From positions 3,906,001 to 3,970,000 of the forward strand of contig NC_017506.1 of the NCBI RefSeq assembly GCF_000166295.1: 64,000 nt of DNA, read 5' to 3'. The stretch comes from Marinobacter adhaerens HP15 (lineage in GTDB: Bacteria > Pseudomonadota > Gammaproteobacteria > Pseudomonadales > Oleiphilaceae). Positions 56,711-64,000 of the stretch are shown piece by piece. The notes beneath the pieces were generated by a model, which was not told the DNA's origin, did not search any database, and was given only the letters and a program-made list of their open reading frames with translations. Every line of letters starts with the position of its first letter. Within the stretch, counting starts at the first letter, position 1. The translations under genes were made by a program, and so were the position numbers.

Positions 56711-58114
56711 TCAGAAGAAGGTAAGGCCCACCTGGAAGAGTTTTTCCACATCCCGGATGCGGGTTTTGTCCACCAGGAACAGGATTACGTGGTCGTCCGG
56801 CTGGATCCGGAGGTGATCGTGGGCGATCAAAACTTCATTGCGGCGCACGATGGCGCCGATGGTGGTGCCTTCTGGCAGGTTGATTTCATCAAGCCGTTTA
56901 CCGACCACTTTCGAAGATCTGTGATCCCCGTGGGCAATCGCTTCGATTGCCTCCGCTGCGCCCCTGCGCAGTGAGTGAACGTTCACAACATCACCCCGGC
57001 GAACGTGGGTCAGAAGGCTGCCAATGGTGGTCTGCTGGGGCGAGATGGCCACGTCGATGTCGCCGCCCTGAATCAGATCCACGTAGTCCGGATTGTTGAT
57101 CAGGGTCAGGACCTTGCGGGCGCCCAGGCGCTTGGCCAGAAGCGACGCCATGATGTTGGCTTCATCATCGTTGGTCACTGCGCAGAACACATCGGTGCTC
57201 TCGATGTTCTCTTCCAGCAGGATATCCTTGTTGGCGGCGTTACCCTCCAGAACCACGGTCTTACGCAGGTTCTCCGAGAGCATGACGCAGCGCTCGTGGT
57301 CCCGCTCCAGCAGTTTGACCTGGTACCGGTTCTCGAGGGTATGGGCAAGCCGCTGACCGATATTGCCGCCCCCGCAGATGAAGATGCGCTTGTAGGGTTT
57401 GACCAGGGGTTGGAGTTCGCTCATCACCGACTTGATGTGGTCGCCGGCGGCAATGAAGAACACCTCGTCCCCGTCTTCAATCACCGTGTTGCCCTCGGGC
57501 ATGATCGCCCGGTCTTTGCGGAAGATGGCCGCCACCCGGGTATCGATCTTGGGCATGTGGGTGCGCAGGTAAGACAGCTCATGGCCCACCAGCGGGCCAC
57601 CCTTGGTGGCACGGATGGCGACAAGGCGGGTCAGGCCCTTGGAAAACTCCAGTACCTGGAGGGCGCCGGGGTTCTCGATCAACCGGGTGATGTGTTTGGT
57701 CACCAGGTGTTCGGGGCTGATCAGAACATCAATGGGAAAACCCCGCAGGCTGTCGAGGTCCTTGGTCTGGTCGCGCTGGTAGAAAAGTTCGGATTTCGCC
57801 AGATAGGCGTTGGCTCGTACCCGGCATATGGTGGTCGGGGTCTTGTACAGCAGTTTGGCCACCTGGCAGGCGACCATATTGGTCTCGTCACTGTTGGTGA
57901 CGGCAATCAGCATGTCGGCGTCTTCGGCCCCGGCCTGTCGCAGTGCCGTGGGATAGGACGCCGCGCCCTGAACGGTGCGGATGTCGAGCCGGTCCTGCAA
58001 TTCGCGCAATCGGGCACCATCGCTGTCGATAATGGTGATGTCGTTGGCTTCGTTGGCTAGGTTTTCGGCAAGTGTACCGCCGACCTGGCCGGCACCGAGA
58101 ATCAGGATTTTCAT
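56711..58114 (-). CDS. trkA: Trk potassium uptake system NAD-binding protein TrkA
   Basis: TrkA is the cytoplasmic regulator of the TrkH/TrkG potassium channel. It has two RCK units: Rossmann start [20 protein letters not shown], then a TrkA-C domain, then a second Rossmann [19 protein letters not shown] with another TrkA-C domain at the end. The 467-residue length is close to E. coli TrkA (458). The ATG overlaps the rsmB stop as ATGA. The order trkA downstream of rsmB-fmt-def is conserved at this origin side. TrkH is not in the window. Confidence 0.97.
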   Translation of the reverse strand: MKILILGAGQVGGTLAENLANEANDITIIDSDGARLRELQDRLDIRTVQGAASYPTALRQAGAEDADMLIAVTNSDETNMVACQVAKLLYKTPTTICRVRANAYLAKSELFYQRDQTKDLDSLRGFPIDVLISPEHLVTKHITRLIENPGALQVLEFSKGLTRLVAIRATKGGPLVGHELSYLRTHMPKIDTRVAAIFRKDRAIMPEGNTVIEDGDEVFFIAAGDHIKSVMSELQPLVKPYKRIFICGGGNIGQRLAHTLENRYQVKLLERDHERCVMLSENLRKTVVLEGNAANKDILLEENIESTDVFCAVTNDDEANIMASLLAKRLGARKVLTLINNPDYVDLIQGGDIDVAISPQQTTIGSLLTHVRRGDVVNVHSLRRGAAEAIEAIAHGDHRSSKVVGKRLDEINLPEGTTIGAIVRRNEVLIAHDHLRIQPDDHVILFLVDKTRIRDVEKLFQVGLTFF

Positions 58115-59412
58115 GGTTCGGGTTTCTCCAGCACGGCGTAGAAGAAGCCGTCATGGCTGTCCGGATCCGGGAGCAGTTGCCGCCCCGCACCCATATCGCG
58201 TCCCCATTGAGCCTCCGGCTCAACGAGAATGGCATCGGTCTGCTGCTTGCAAAACCGCTGAATTATACGGTGGTTTTCCTGCGGGAACACCGAGCAGGTG
58301 GCATACACCAGCCGGCCTCCGGGTTTCAGGATAGCCCACATTGCGTCCAGCAACCCGAGCTGTATGGCCGCCAGGGGGGTAATGTCCGATTCACGGCGCA
58401 ATAACTTGATATCAGGGTGGCGGCGAATCACGCCGCTGGCGCTGCAGGGCACGTCCAGCAGAATGCGATCGAATGCCTCGCCGTCCCACCATTGGTCGGT
58501 CGCAGCGGCATCCGCCTGTTTCAGGGTGGCGTTGAGATCAAGTCGGTCCAGATTCTCCTGAACCCTGGGCAGGCGATCAGCGGATTCGTCGATGGCGACC
58601 ACTTCTGCCAGCTCGCCACAGCTCTCCAGAATCGCGCAGGTTTTGCCGCCGGGAGCGGCACAGGCATCGAGAACCCTCTGGCCAGGCGCCAGGTCCATCA
58701 GGGTGGTGCACAATTGCGCGGCCTCATCCTGCACGCTGACAGCGCCATCGGCGAACCAGGGCAGCCGGTCGACAGGAACCGGAGTAGCCAGTTGAATGCC
58801 GTGGGGTGCGAAGCGCGTTGCCTTTGCCTCGATGCCGGCCTCAGCCAGCAGGCCAAGATACTCATCCCGGGCAAAACGGAGGGCATTTACCCGCAGGGTC
58901 ATGGGGGCCTGGGCATTGTTGGCGTCGAGAATGTGATGCCAGTTTTCCGGCCAGTTGTGGCGGAGCTTTTCCACCATCCACACCGGGTGGCTGAACCTGG
59001 CGGCATCGTCTGCCGGTTCTTGTGCGCCTTCCCGCTCCGCGGCCCTGAGGACACCATTCACCAGCCCGGTCAGATGGGGTTTGTCCAGGGCGCGACAGGC
59101 TTCAACAGTTTCATTGAGAACGGCGTAATTGGCCTGTTGGCTGAAGCGCAACTGGAACAGGGCAACCAGCATCAGGTGATGGATGATGCGGTCGGGCTTG
59201 CGCAGAGGTTTTTTCAGCCGGTTGTTGAGCTCGCCGTCCAGGCGATAAAACCAGCGGCAGGTGCCGTAACAGAGCGCCTGGAGAACCGGGCGTTCATTGG
59301 CGGGCAGGCGGTTCAGTGCGGGCGGCAGGCACTGGGACAGGGACTGGCCATTCTCCACGGAAAGCATCACACCCGCGGCGATGGCGCGCATGGGGTGTTG
59401 TCGGTCGCCCAT
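58111..59412 (-). CDS. rsmB: 16S rRNA (cytosine-967-C5)-methyltransferase
   Basis: RsmB methylates C967 of 16S rRNA with S-adenosylmethionine. An N-terminal NusB-like RNA-binding domain ([18 protein letters not shown]) leads into the methyltransferase. The SAM loop is [15 protein letters not shown], and the two cysteines are in [17 protein letters not shown] and [13 protein letters not shown] chose ATG 59412, one base after the fmt stop (TGAGATG), giving 433 residues; an earlier ATG at 59457 would reach into fmt. Confidence 0.96.
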   Translation of the reverse strand: MGDRQHPMRAIAAGVMLSVENGQSLSQCLPPALNRLPANERPVLQALCYGTCRWFYRLDGELNNRLKKPLRKPDRIIHHLMLVALFQLRFSQQANYAVLNETVEACRALDKPHLTGLVNGVLRAAEREGAQEPADDAARFSHPVWMVEKLRHNWPENWHHILDANNAQAPMTLRVNALRFARDEYLGLLAEAGIEAKATRFAPHGIQLATPVPVDRLPWFADGAVSVQDEAAQLCTTLMDLAPGQRVLDACAAPGGKTCAILESCGELAEVVAIDESADRLPRVQENLDRLDLNATLKQADAAATDQWWDGEAFDRILLDVPCSASGVIRRHPDIKLLRRESDITPLAAIQLGLLDAMWAILKPGGRLVYATCSVFPQENHRIIQRFCKQQTDAILVEPEAQWGRDMGAGRQLLPDPDSHDGFFYAVLEKPEP

Positions 59413-59413
59413 C

Positions 59414-60349
59414 TCAGCGCAGCTCCTGGCCGGGCATGAGCAGTTCCTTGCCGCCATTGATCAGGTCGTTCACGCTTTGGGCGCGGGAGCCCGGCAGCTG
59501 GAGACGGGTGATGCGCAGGGTGCCGTTGCCGCAGGCAATGTCGATCCCGTCCCGGTCCCGTTGTACTACGGTGCCGGGGAAAGCGTCGCTGGCGGTAACC
59601 AGGGCCTGGGCTTCGTGAATCCGGATACGTTGGTCACCCAGATCGGTGTAGGTTCCGGGCCAGGGGTTAAAGGCGCGAACCAGCCGTTCAATCGCTGTGG
59701 CATCTGCGGCCCAGTCAATATGGCCTTCGGTCTTGCTCAGTTTGCTGGCGTAGCAGGCCAGCTGGTCGTTCTGGGGTTCCCCGGTGAGTTCGCCCTTCTT
59801 AAGAAGCTCCAGGGCCTTGATGATGGCCTGGCCACCCAGTTCAGCCAGGCGGTCATGGAGACTGCCGCCGGTGTCGTTGTCCTCGATGGTGGTCAGGGAT
59901 TTCAACAGCATGGCGCCGGTATCCAGGCCCTCGTCCATCTGCATGATGGTGATGCCGGTTTCCGCATCGCCTGCCGCTATGGCCCGCTGAATAGGTGCGG
60001 CGCCGCGCCAGCGCGGCAGCAGCGAGGCGTGGATGTTCAGGCAGCCGTGGGTTGGAATGTCCAGGACCGCCTTCGGCAGGATCAGACCGTAGGCCGCGAC
60101 AATCATCACGTCCGGATTCAGATCGGCCAATTGTTTCTGGGCGTCGGGCGTTTTCAGTGTTTCGGGCTGGAAGACCTGGATCCCGTGGTCCAGCGCCACC
60201 TGCTTGACCGGGCTGGGCTGCAGCTTCCGGCCACGGCCGGCGGGACGATCCGGCTGGGAGTAAACGCCAACAATGGTGTGGCCGGCTGCAATAAGGGCGC
60301 GGAGCGCGGTTGCCGCAAAATCCGGTGTACCAGCAAAAACAAGTCGCAC
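59414..60349 (-). CDS. fmt: Methionyl-tRNA formyltransferase
   Basis: Fmt formylates initiator Met-tRNA using 10-formyltetrahydrofolate. From GTG 60349 it has 311 residues, near E. coli Fmt (315). The N-terminal LVFAGTPDFAATALR, the catalytic segment NIHASLLPRWRGAAPI with His, and MDEGLDTGAML are present. An upstream ATG at 60394 would add 15 residues not typical of the family. A hairpin (60384-60403) lies between def and fmt, yet both are read in the same direction. Confidence 0.95.
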   Translation of the reverse strand: MRLVFAGTPDFAATALRALIAAGHTIVGVYSQPDRPAGRGRKLQPSPVKQVALDHGIQVFQPETLKTPDAQKQLADLNPDVMIVAAYGLILPKAVLDIPTHGCLNIHASLLPRWRGAAPIQRAIAAGDAETGITIMQMDEGLDTGAMLLKSLTTIEDNDTGGSLHDRLAELGGQAIIKALELLKKGELTGEPQNDQLACYASKLSKTEGHIDWAADATAIERLVRAFNPWPGTYTDLGDQRIRIHEAQALVTASDAFPGTVVQRDRDGIDIACGNGTLRITRLQLPGSRAQSVNDLINGGKELLMPGQELR

Positions 60350-60379
60350 GGTGTAGTGATCTCTGTTCCGTTGTATACG

Positions 60380-60403
60380 AAAAGACCGGGTCATGACCCG
60401 GTC
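60380..60403 (-). terminator. Terminator or attenuator between def and fmt
   Basis: GACCGGGTCATGACCCGGTC (60384-60403) is a perfect 20-base palindrome followed on the minus strand by TTTT. It may partly end the def transcript or act as an attenuator before fmt; an fmt promoter would then lie in the 30 bases left. Confidence 0.6.
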
Positions 60404-60441
60404 CGGAATAGTGTCTGGTTTTGGGCTAGGCCAAAGCCTGA

Positions 60442-60945
60442 TCAGGCACTTTTCTTGTGCTGCTTCTCCAGCTTTTTGCGAATGCGGTTCCGCTTGAGAG
60501 AGCTGAGGTAGTCAACGAACAACCTGCCGTTCAGGTGATCCATCTCATGCTGGATACAGACAGCCAACAGGCCTTTCGCTTCCAGTTCAAACGGTTTGCC
60601 GTCCCGGTCCATTGCACGGATCATGCAGTGTTCGATCCGCTCAACGTCTTCGTAGAAACCGGGCACAGACAGGCAACCTTCCTGCATGGCTTCCCGTTCG
60701 CCGTCCAGCACTTCCACCTCGGGATTGATGAACACCCGCGGCTCGCTCTTGTCCTCGGACAGATCCATAACGATGATCTGTTTGTGCACATTCACCTGGG
60801 TGGCCGCAAGGCCAATGCCGGGCGCATCGTACATGGTCTCGAACATGTCGTCGATCAGCTTGCGGTCGGCGTCTGTCACCTCTTCTACCGGTTTGGCAAT
60901 GGTGCGTAGACGGGGATCCGGGTATTCGAGAATCTCTAGTATCAT
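60442..60945 (-). CDS. def: Peptide deformylase
   Basis: Removes the formyl group from new protein N-termini with an Fe2+ site. The three motifs are [18 protein letters not shown] (metal Cys) and QHEMDHLNG (two metal His and catalytic Glu). The 167-residue length is standard. It is divergent from the LysM gene, with a 418-base AT-rich gap upstream. Confidence 0.97.
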   Translation of the reverse strand: MILEILEYPDPRLRTIAKPVEEVTDADRKLIDDMFETMYDAPGIGLAATQVNVHKQIIVMDLSEDKSEPRVFINPEVEVLDGEREAMQEGCLSVPGFYEDVERIEHCMIRAMDRDGKPFELEAKGLLAVCIQHEMDHLNGRLFVDYLSSLKRNRIRKKLEKQHKKSA

Positions 60946-61363
60946 AGGTCGGTCTTTTAGCCTGTATGTCGGGATGCCCGCGGTATTGTGCCGGCATGCC
61001 TTTTGACTTTGCTGCTCTTTGTAACAGTGTGAAACTGATCTCCGAAATGCGACAGCGTACTGCGCAAATTTTCACCTTGCCTCTACTATTATCGGGGCAA
61101 GGCCCCAGCTTTCAACGGCTGGAGGGGTTCTCAAGCTTTATACGAGTATTATCCAACAATTCGTCGATTGAGTACAAACTGATCAGTTAATAGTTAAAAT
61201 CTTTCAACGACGGGATAGAATTTACTGGAAGAACAAAAGATAACATCACAATTTGCGAGACTTCTTCTATAGTAACTGGAATAACAACGTAATAAGCTGC
61301 AGGTAACTGACTGCATCCCAACAGAATGCAAAGAATCAAGGCACGCGATCAAGGACTTACACA
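60946..61363. other. 418-base AT-rich divergent intergenic region
   Basis: The region between def and the LysM gene has no supported gene; an open stretch of 74 codons at 60966-61190 (plus strand) lacks a good start signal and any family resemblance. GGGGCAAGGCCCC and CCAGC-N8-GCTGG hairpins lie near 61095-61125. The right half is richer in A and T than its neighbours, as expected for promoters of the LysM gene; no specific box is assigned. Confidence 0.6.
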
Positions 61364-62380
61364 ATGAGGAAACTGCTGTACGCTCTGGCAGCAACTACGC
61401 TGCTTATAACCTCCTGGGCTCATGCTGCACCGGAGCTGCGGTCCGATCATCCCGAGCGTTACACCGTAGTTAAGGGTGACACCCTCTGGGACATTTCGGC
61501 CCGTTTTCTGAACAACCCCTGGTACTGGCCGGAAATATGGCATGTAAACCCGCAGGTCGCCAACCCTCACCTGATTTATCCCGGTGATCGCCTTGCCCTG
61601 GTTTATATTGATGGCAAGCCCCGTATTACGAAGGTTGCCAGCAACGATGTCGTAAAGCTGTCGCCCAAGGTACGTTCCGAGCCCATCGATACGCCCATCC
61701 CGGCGATCCCGCTTGATGCCATTGGCAGTTTCCTGACGGACACCCGTATTGTCAGCCCGGAAGAAATCAACGGTGCTCCGTATGTTCTCGAAGGTGAAGA
61801 CGGCCGGATTATCACCGGTGCCGGCGACAAGCTGTATGCTCGCGGAGAAAAGCCTGCAGACAAGGTGGGTGTATTCCGTCGCAGCAAGGAATTCCGGGAT
61901 CCGGATACTGGCGAGTTCCTCGGTCTTGAGGCGCGCAGTATTGCCCGTGGTGATGTCGCCCGGGAAAACGGCGATGTGTTGACCGTAAACCTGACCAGCT
62001 CCAGCGAAGAAGTTCGCATTGGTGACCGACTGATGGTGAGTGAAGACCGCCGTCTGACCACCAGCTTCGTGCCAAGTGCTCCCGACCAGGATATTGAAGG
62101 GCAGATGATCTCGGTTGACGGTGGTGTGAGCCAGATCGGTCAGTTTGATGTGGTTGCCATAAACCGCGGCACCCGGGAAGGTCTGGAAGCTGGCAACGTG
62201 ATGGCCGTACTGAAAAGCGGCAACCTGGTTCGCGATCCGGTGACCGGAGAAACCATCGAGCTGCCCTCCGAGCGTGCCGGGTTGTTGATGGTGTTCCAGG
62301 CCTACGAAAAAATGAGCTACGGTCTGGTGCTGCAGGCCAGCCGCGTGTTGACGGTGGGTGACAAGGTTACCAACCCCTGA
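61364..62380 (+). CDS. Exported LysM-domain protein
   Basis: A 338-residue exported protein. The signal peptide MRKLLYALAATTLLITSWAHA is followed at residues about 33-85 by a LysM peptidoglycan-binding domain (YTVVKGDTLWDISARFLNNPWYWPEIWHVNP). The rest lacks a known catalytic domain and is rich in beta structure. Homologues stand next to dprA in Pseudomonas (PA0020-type). The role at the cell envelope is not established. ATG 61364 follows an AT-rich region; no strong Shine-Dalgarno is seen. Confidence 0.93.
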   Translation: MRKLLYALAATTLLITSWAHAAPELRSDHPERYTVVKGDTLWDISARFLNNPWYWPEIWHVNPQVANPHLIYPGDRLALVYIDGKPRITKVASNDVVKLSPKVRSEPIDTPIPAIPLDAIGSFLTDTRIVSPEEINGAPYVLEGEDGRIITGAGDKLYARGEKPADKVGVFRRSKEFRDPDTGEFLGLEARSIARGDVARENGDVLTVNLTSSSEEVRIGDRLMVSEDRRLTTSFVPSAPDQDIEGQMISVDGGVSQIGQFDVVAINRGTREGLEAGNVMAVLKSGNLVRDPVTGETIELPSERAGLLMVFQAYEKMSYGLVLQASRVLTVGDKVTNP

Positions 62381-62450
62381 TTGACTGACTACCGATAGAC
62401 GCAATGGCTGGACCAGGAAGGTCCGGCCTCGCTGTTTCAAGGATGATGCC

Positions 62451-63593
62451 GTGTTTTCCTCTGCCACAGCCCAATGGCTGTTCCTGACTTGCCTGCCCGG
62501 CCTCGGCCGTACCCGTCGGCGTGAACTGCTGACTGAATTTCCTGATTTGCCCCAAATGCTTTCCATGAATGCTGCTACCCTGCGGGCCGTGGGCATGACT
62601 GCAGACGCCATGGCCGCAATCCAGGCCTGGCAAAAGCAGGATGATGCGCATCCGGCGATTCGTGAGGTGCGGACCATCCTGCACGATTGTCAGAAGCATG
62701 CCGTCGGTATTCTGACCTGGGAAGATACCCACTACCCCGAGCAGCTCCGGCACATTCACGACGCGCCCCTGGTGCTCTTCACCCGAGGTGATACGGAGCT
62801 CCTGGCACGGGACCAGATCGGTATCATCGGTAGCCGCAAGGCTACGCCCGCCGGTCTGGATCATGCCCGGCGTTTTGCCGCCGAACTGAGCGCCCGCGAT
62901 CTGATGGTGACCAGCGGTCTGGCGCTGGGGGTCGATGGCGCTGCCCATGCGGGGGCACTGGATGCGGGGTATCCCACCGTCGCGGTGATTGGCTGTGGCC
63001 TCGACCGCGTCTACCCTCACCAGCATCGCCGCCTGGGTGAGCGAGTCGTTGCCGACGGACTGATGATTTCCGAGTATCCTCCTGGCACGCCGGCAAGAGC
63101 CGCGCACTTTCCCCAACGCAACCGGATTATAAGTGGCCTGAGCCGTGGCGTGCTGGTGGTCGAGGCGGGCCTGCGCAGTGGCTCCCTGATTACCGCGAGG
63201 ATGGCGCTGGAGCAGGGGCGGGAAGTATTCGCCATTCCCGGCTCGGTGCACAGCCCTGTTGCCCGGGGGTGTCATCACCTGATCAAACAGGGTGCCCGCC
63301 TGGTGGAAACGGTGGAGGATATCCTGGAGGAGCTTGGTGCCTGGTGGTCCCCGCCGCTGGCAAACGAAGCGGCTGGCACCCCGGAGCCGAAGCCCGGAGG
63401 CAAGGGCCCGCTGGCCGGCCTCGACGGCCGTGAAATCGCGGTGTTTGAGGCTTTAGGGTATGATCCACAGTCAACCGATGCACTGAGTTCAGCAACCGGC
63501 CTTCCTGCCGATCAGCTTATGCAGTCCCTGTTGCTTCTGGAGTTGCAGGGGCTGGTCAGCTCGGCACCGGGAGGCTTTCAGAAAATCGCCTGA
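62451..63593 (+). CDS. dprA: DNA-processing protein DprA (Smf)
   Basis: DprA binds incoming single-stranded DNA and loads RecA during transformation. The Rossmann-fold core is visible: GIIGSRKATPAG, VTSGLALGVDGAAHAGAL, VIGCGLDRVYP, FPQRNRIISGLS and EAGLRSGSLITAR. A C-terminal winged-helix domain follows (LPADQLMQSLLLLELQGLV). 380 residues. The start is GTG 62451, with AAGGA 7 bases upstream. It lies in the usual order LysM-dprA-tsaC. Competence itself is not shown here. Confidence 0.95.
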   Translation: MFSSATAQWLFLTCLPGLGRTRRRELLTEFPDLPQMLSMNAATLRAVGMTADAMAAIQAWQKQDDAHPAIREVRTILHDCQKHAVGILTWEDTHYPEQLRHIHDAPLVLFTRGDTELLARDQIGIIGSRKATPAGLDHARRFAAELSARDLMVTSGLALGVDGAAHAGALDAGYPTVAVIGCGLDRVYPHQHRRLGERVVADGLMISEYPPGTPARAAHFPQRNRIISGLSRGVLVVEAGLRSGSLITARMALEQGREVFAIPGSVHSPVARGCHHLIKQGARLVETVEDILEELGAWWSPPLANEAAGTPEPKPGGKGPLAGLDGREIAVFEALGYDPQSTDALSSATGLPADQLMQSLLLLELQGLVSSAPGGFQKIA

Positions 63594-63638
63594 ACCCCGT
63601 GTGATCATCTAACCGGATCAACGTCTGACACAAGCAGT

Positions 63639-64000
63639 ATGGCCCATTCCCACCCCCTATCTGACTGGCAATTGCACTGCGCTCGCCGCACGGTTCTCGG
63701 AGGCGGCGTTATTGCCTATCCCACCGAGGCTGTCTGGGGGCTGGGTTGTGATCCCTGGGACCAGGAAGCGGTGGAGAAGGTTCTGGAGCTGAAGCAGCGC
63801 CCAGTCGAGAAAGGCGTGATTCTGGTGGCTTCTTCCCTTGACCAGGTCCGCTTCCTGCTGGATCCCCTTCCCCCTCTGCTCCGGGCCGAGGCTGAGCGGC
63901 ACTGGCCCGGCCCCGTGACCTGTCTGCTGCCAGACCCGGAGCGACAGGTGCCGGAATGGGTGCGCGGGAAGCACAGTTCCATCGCGGTTCGGGTCAGCGA
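63639..64000 (+). CDS. tsaC: Threonylcarbamoyl-AMP synthase (TsaC/YrdC), 3' end cut by window
   Basis: TsaC makes threonylcarbamoyl-AMP for the t6A modification at position 37 of tRNAs decoding ANN codons. From ATG 63639 the frame stays open to the window end. It encodes the family start LGGGVIAYPTEAVWGLGCDP, then VLELKQRPVEKGVILVA and HWPGPVTCLLP. About 120 residues are visible out of the usual 185. It follows dprA by 45 bases. Confidence 0.92.
   Translation, partial: MAHSHPLSDWQLHCARRTVLGGGVIAYPTEAVWGLGCDPWDQEAVEKVLELKQRPVEKGVILVASSLDQVRFLLDPLPPLLRAEAERHWPGPVTCLLPDPERQVPEWVRGKHSSIAVRVS

Noticed and set aside
60966..61190. 74-codon open frame upstream of the LysM gene
   Set aside because: No Shine-Dalgarno, no family pattern, lies in an AT-rich promoter region.

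Overview
This window looks like the replication-origin end of a Marinobacter-type gammaproteobacterial chromosome. It opens inside dnaA and runs dnaA, dnaN, an ABC1-family kinase gene, recF and gyrB. It closes with gmhB, glyS, glyQ, trkA, rsmB, fmt, def, a LysM gene, dprA and tsaC. This is the gene set known beside the origin of Pseudomonas, but here about 45 kb of other genes lie between gyrB and gmhB. The genus is inferred from gene order, GC content and protein flavour; no search was run.

Layout. (1) 1-7.6 kb: replication start genes. recF carries two near-identical palindromes matching the gammaproteobacterial parS (ParB-binding) sequence, and a strong terminator separates dnaN/ABC1 kinase from recF/gyrB. 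(2) 7.7-15.2 kb: a membrane protein, a GABA-type aminotransferase, an ABC exporter gene broken by a one-base frameshift, a highly structured palindromic intergenic repeat, an Atm1-type ABC exporter and a PAS-GGDEF protein. (3) 15.2-24.9 kb: recC-recB-recD, an operon with ATGA overlaps. (4) 25.0-32.0 kb: an SDR, three small proteins, folM, and a translationally coupled pair made of a FAN1-like VRR-NUC nuclease and an Fe-S XPD/DinG-type helicase with its own Cas4/RecB-like nuclease domain. (5) 31.9-38.6 kb: the fructose PTS (fruR divergent from fruB-fruK-fruA) with candidate operators between them. (6) 38.6-46.4 kb: a VOC protein followed by a cyclic-di-GMP block on the minus strand: an Aer-like PAS chemoreceptor, a PAS-EAL protein, a GAF-GGDEF-EAL protein and a PAS-GGDEF protein. 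(7) 46.5-50.9 kb: a sulfide and persulfide module: type II sulfide:quinone oxidoreductase, persulfide-dioxygenase-like hydrolase, exported DsrE and rhodanese proteins and a 1-Cys peroxiredoxin. (8) 51.1-64 kb: a ClsC-like phospholipase D lipoprotein, tRNA-Pro(CGG), and the resumed conserved block.

The parts combine into several functional units: chromosome replication and segregation; double-strand-break and crosslink repair (RecF, RecBCD, FAN1 with helicase, DprA); fructose uptake under Cra; redox- or energy-sensing coupled to c-di-GMP turnover; sulfide detoxification; and translation initiation and modification (GlyQS, RsmB, Fmt, Def, TsaC). No CRISPR array, prophage, transposase or rRNA gene was seen. 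The best candidates for something less described are the FAN1/Cas4-helicase pair, the Aer-linked c-di-GMP block, the ABC1 kinase inside the dnaN-recF interval and the 96-bp palindromic repeat.
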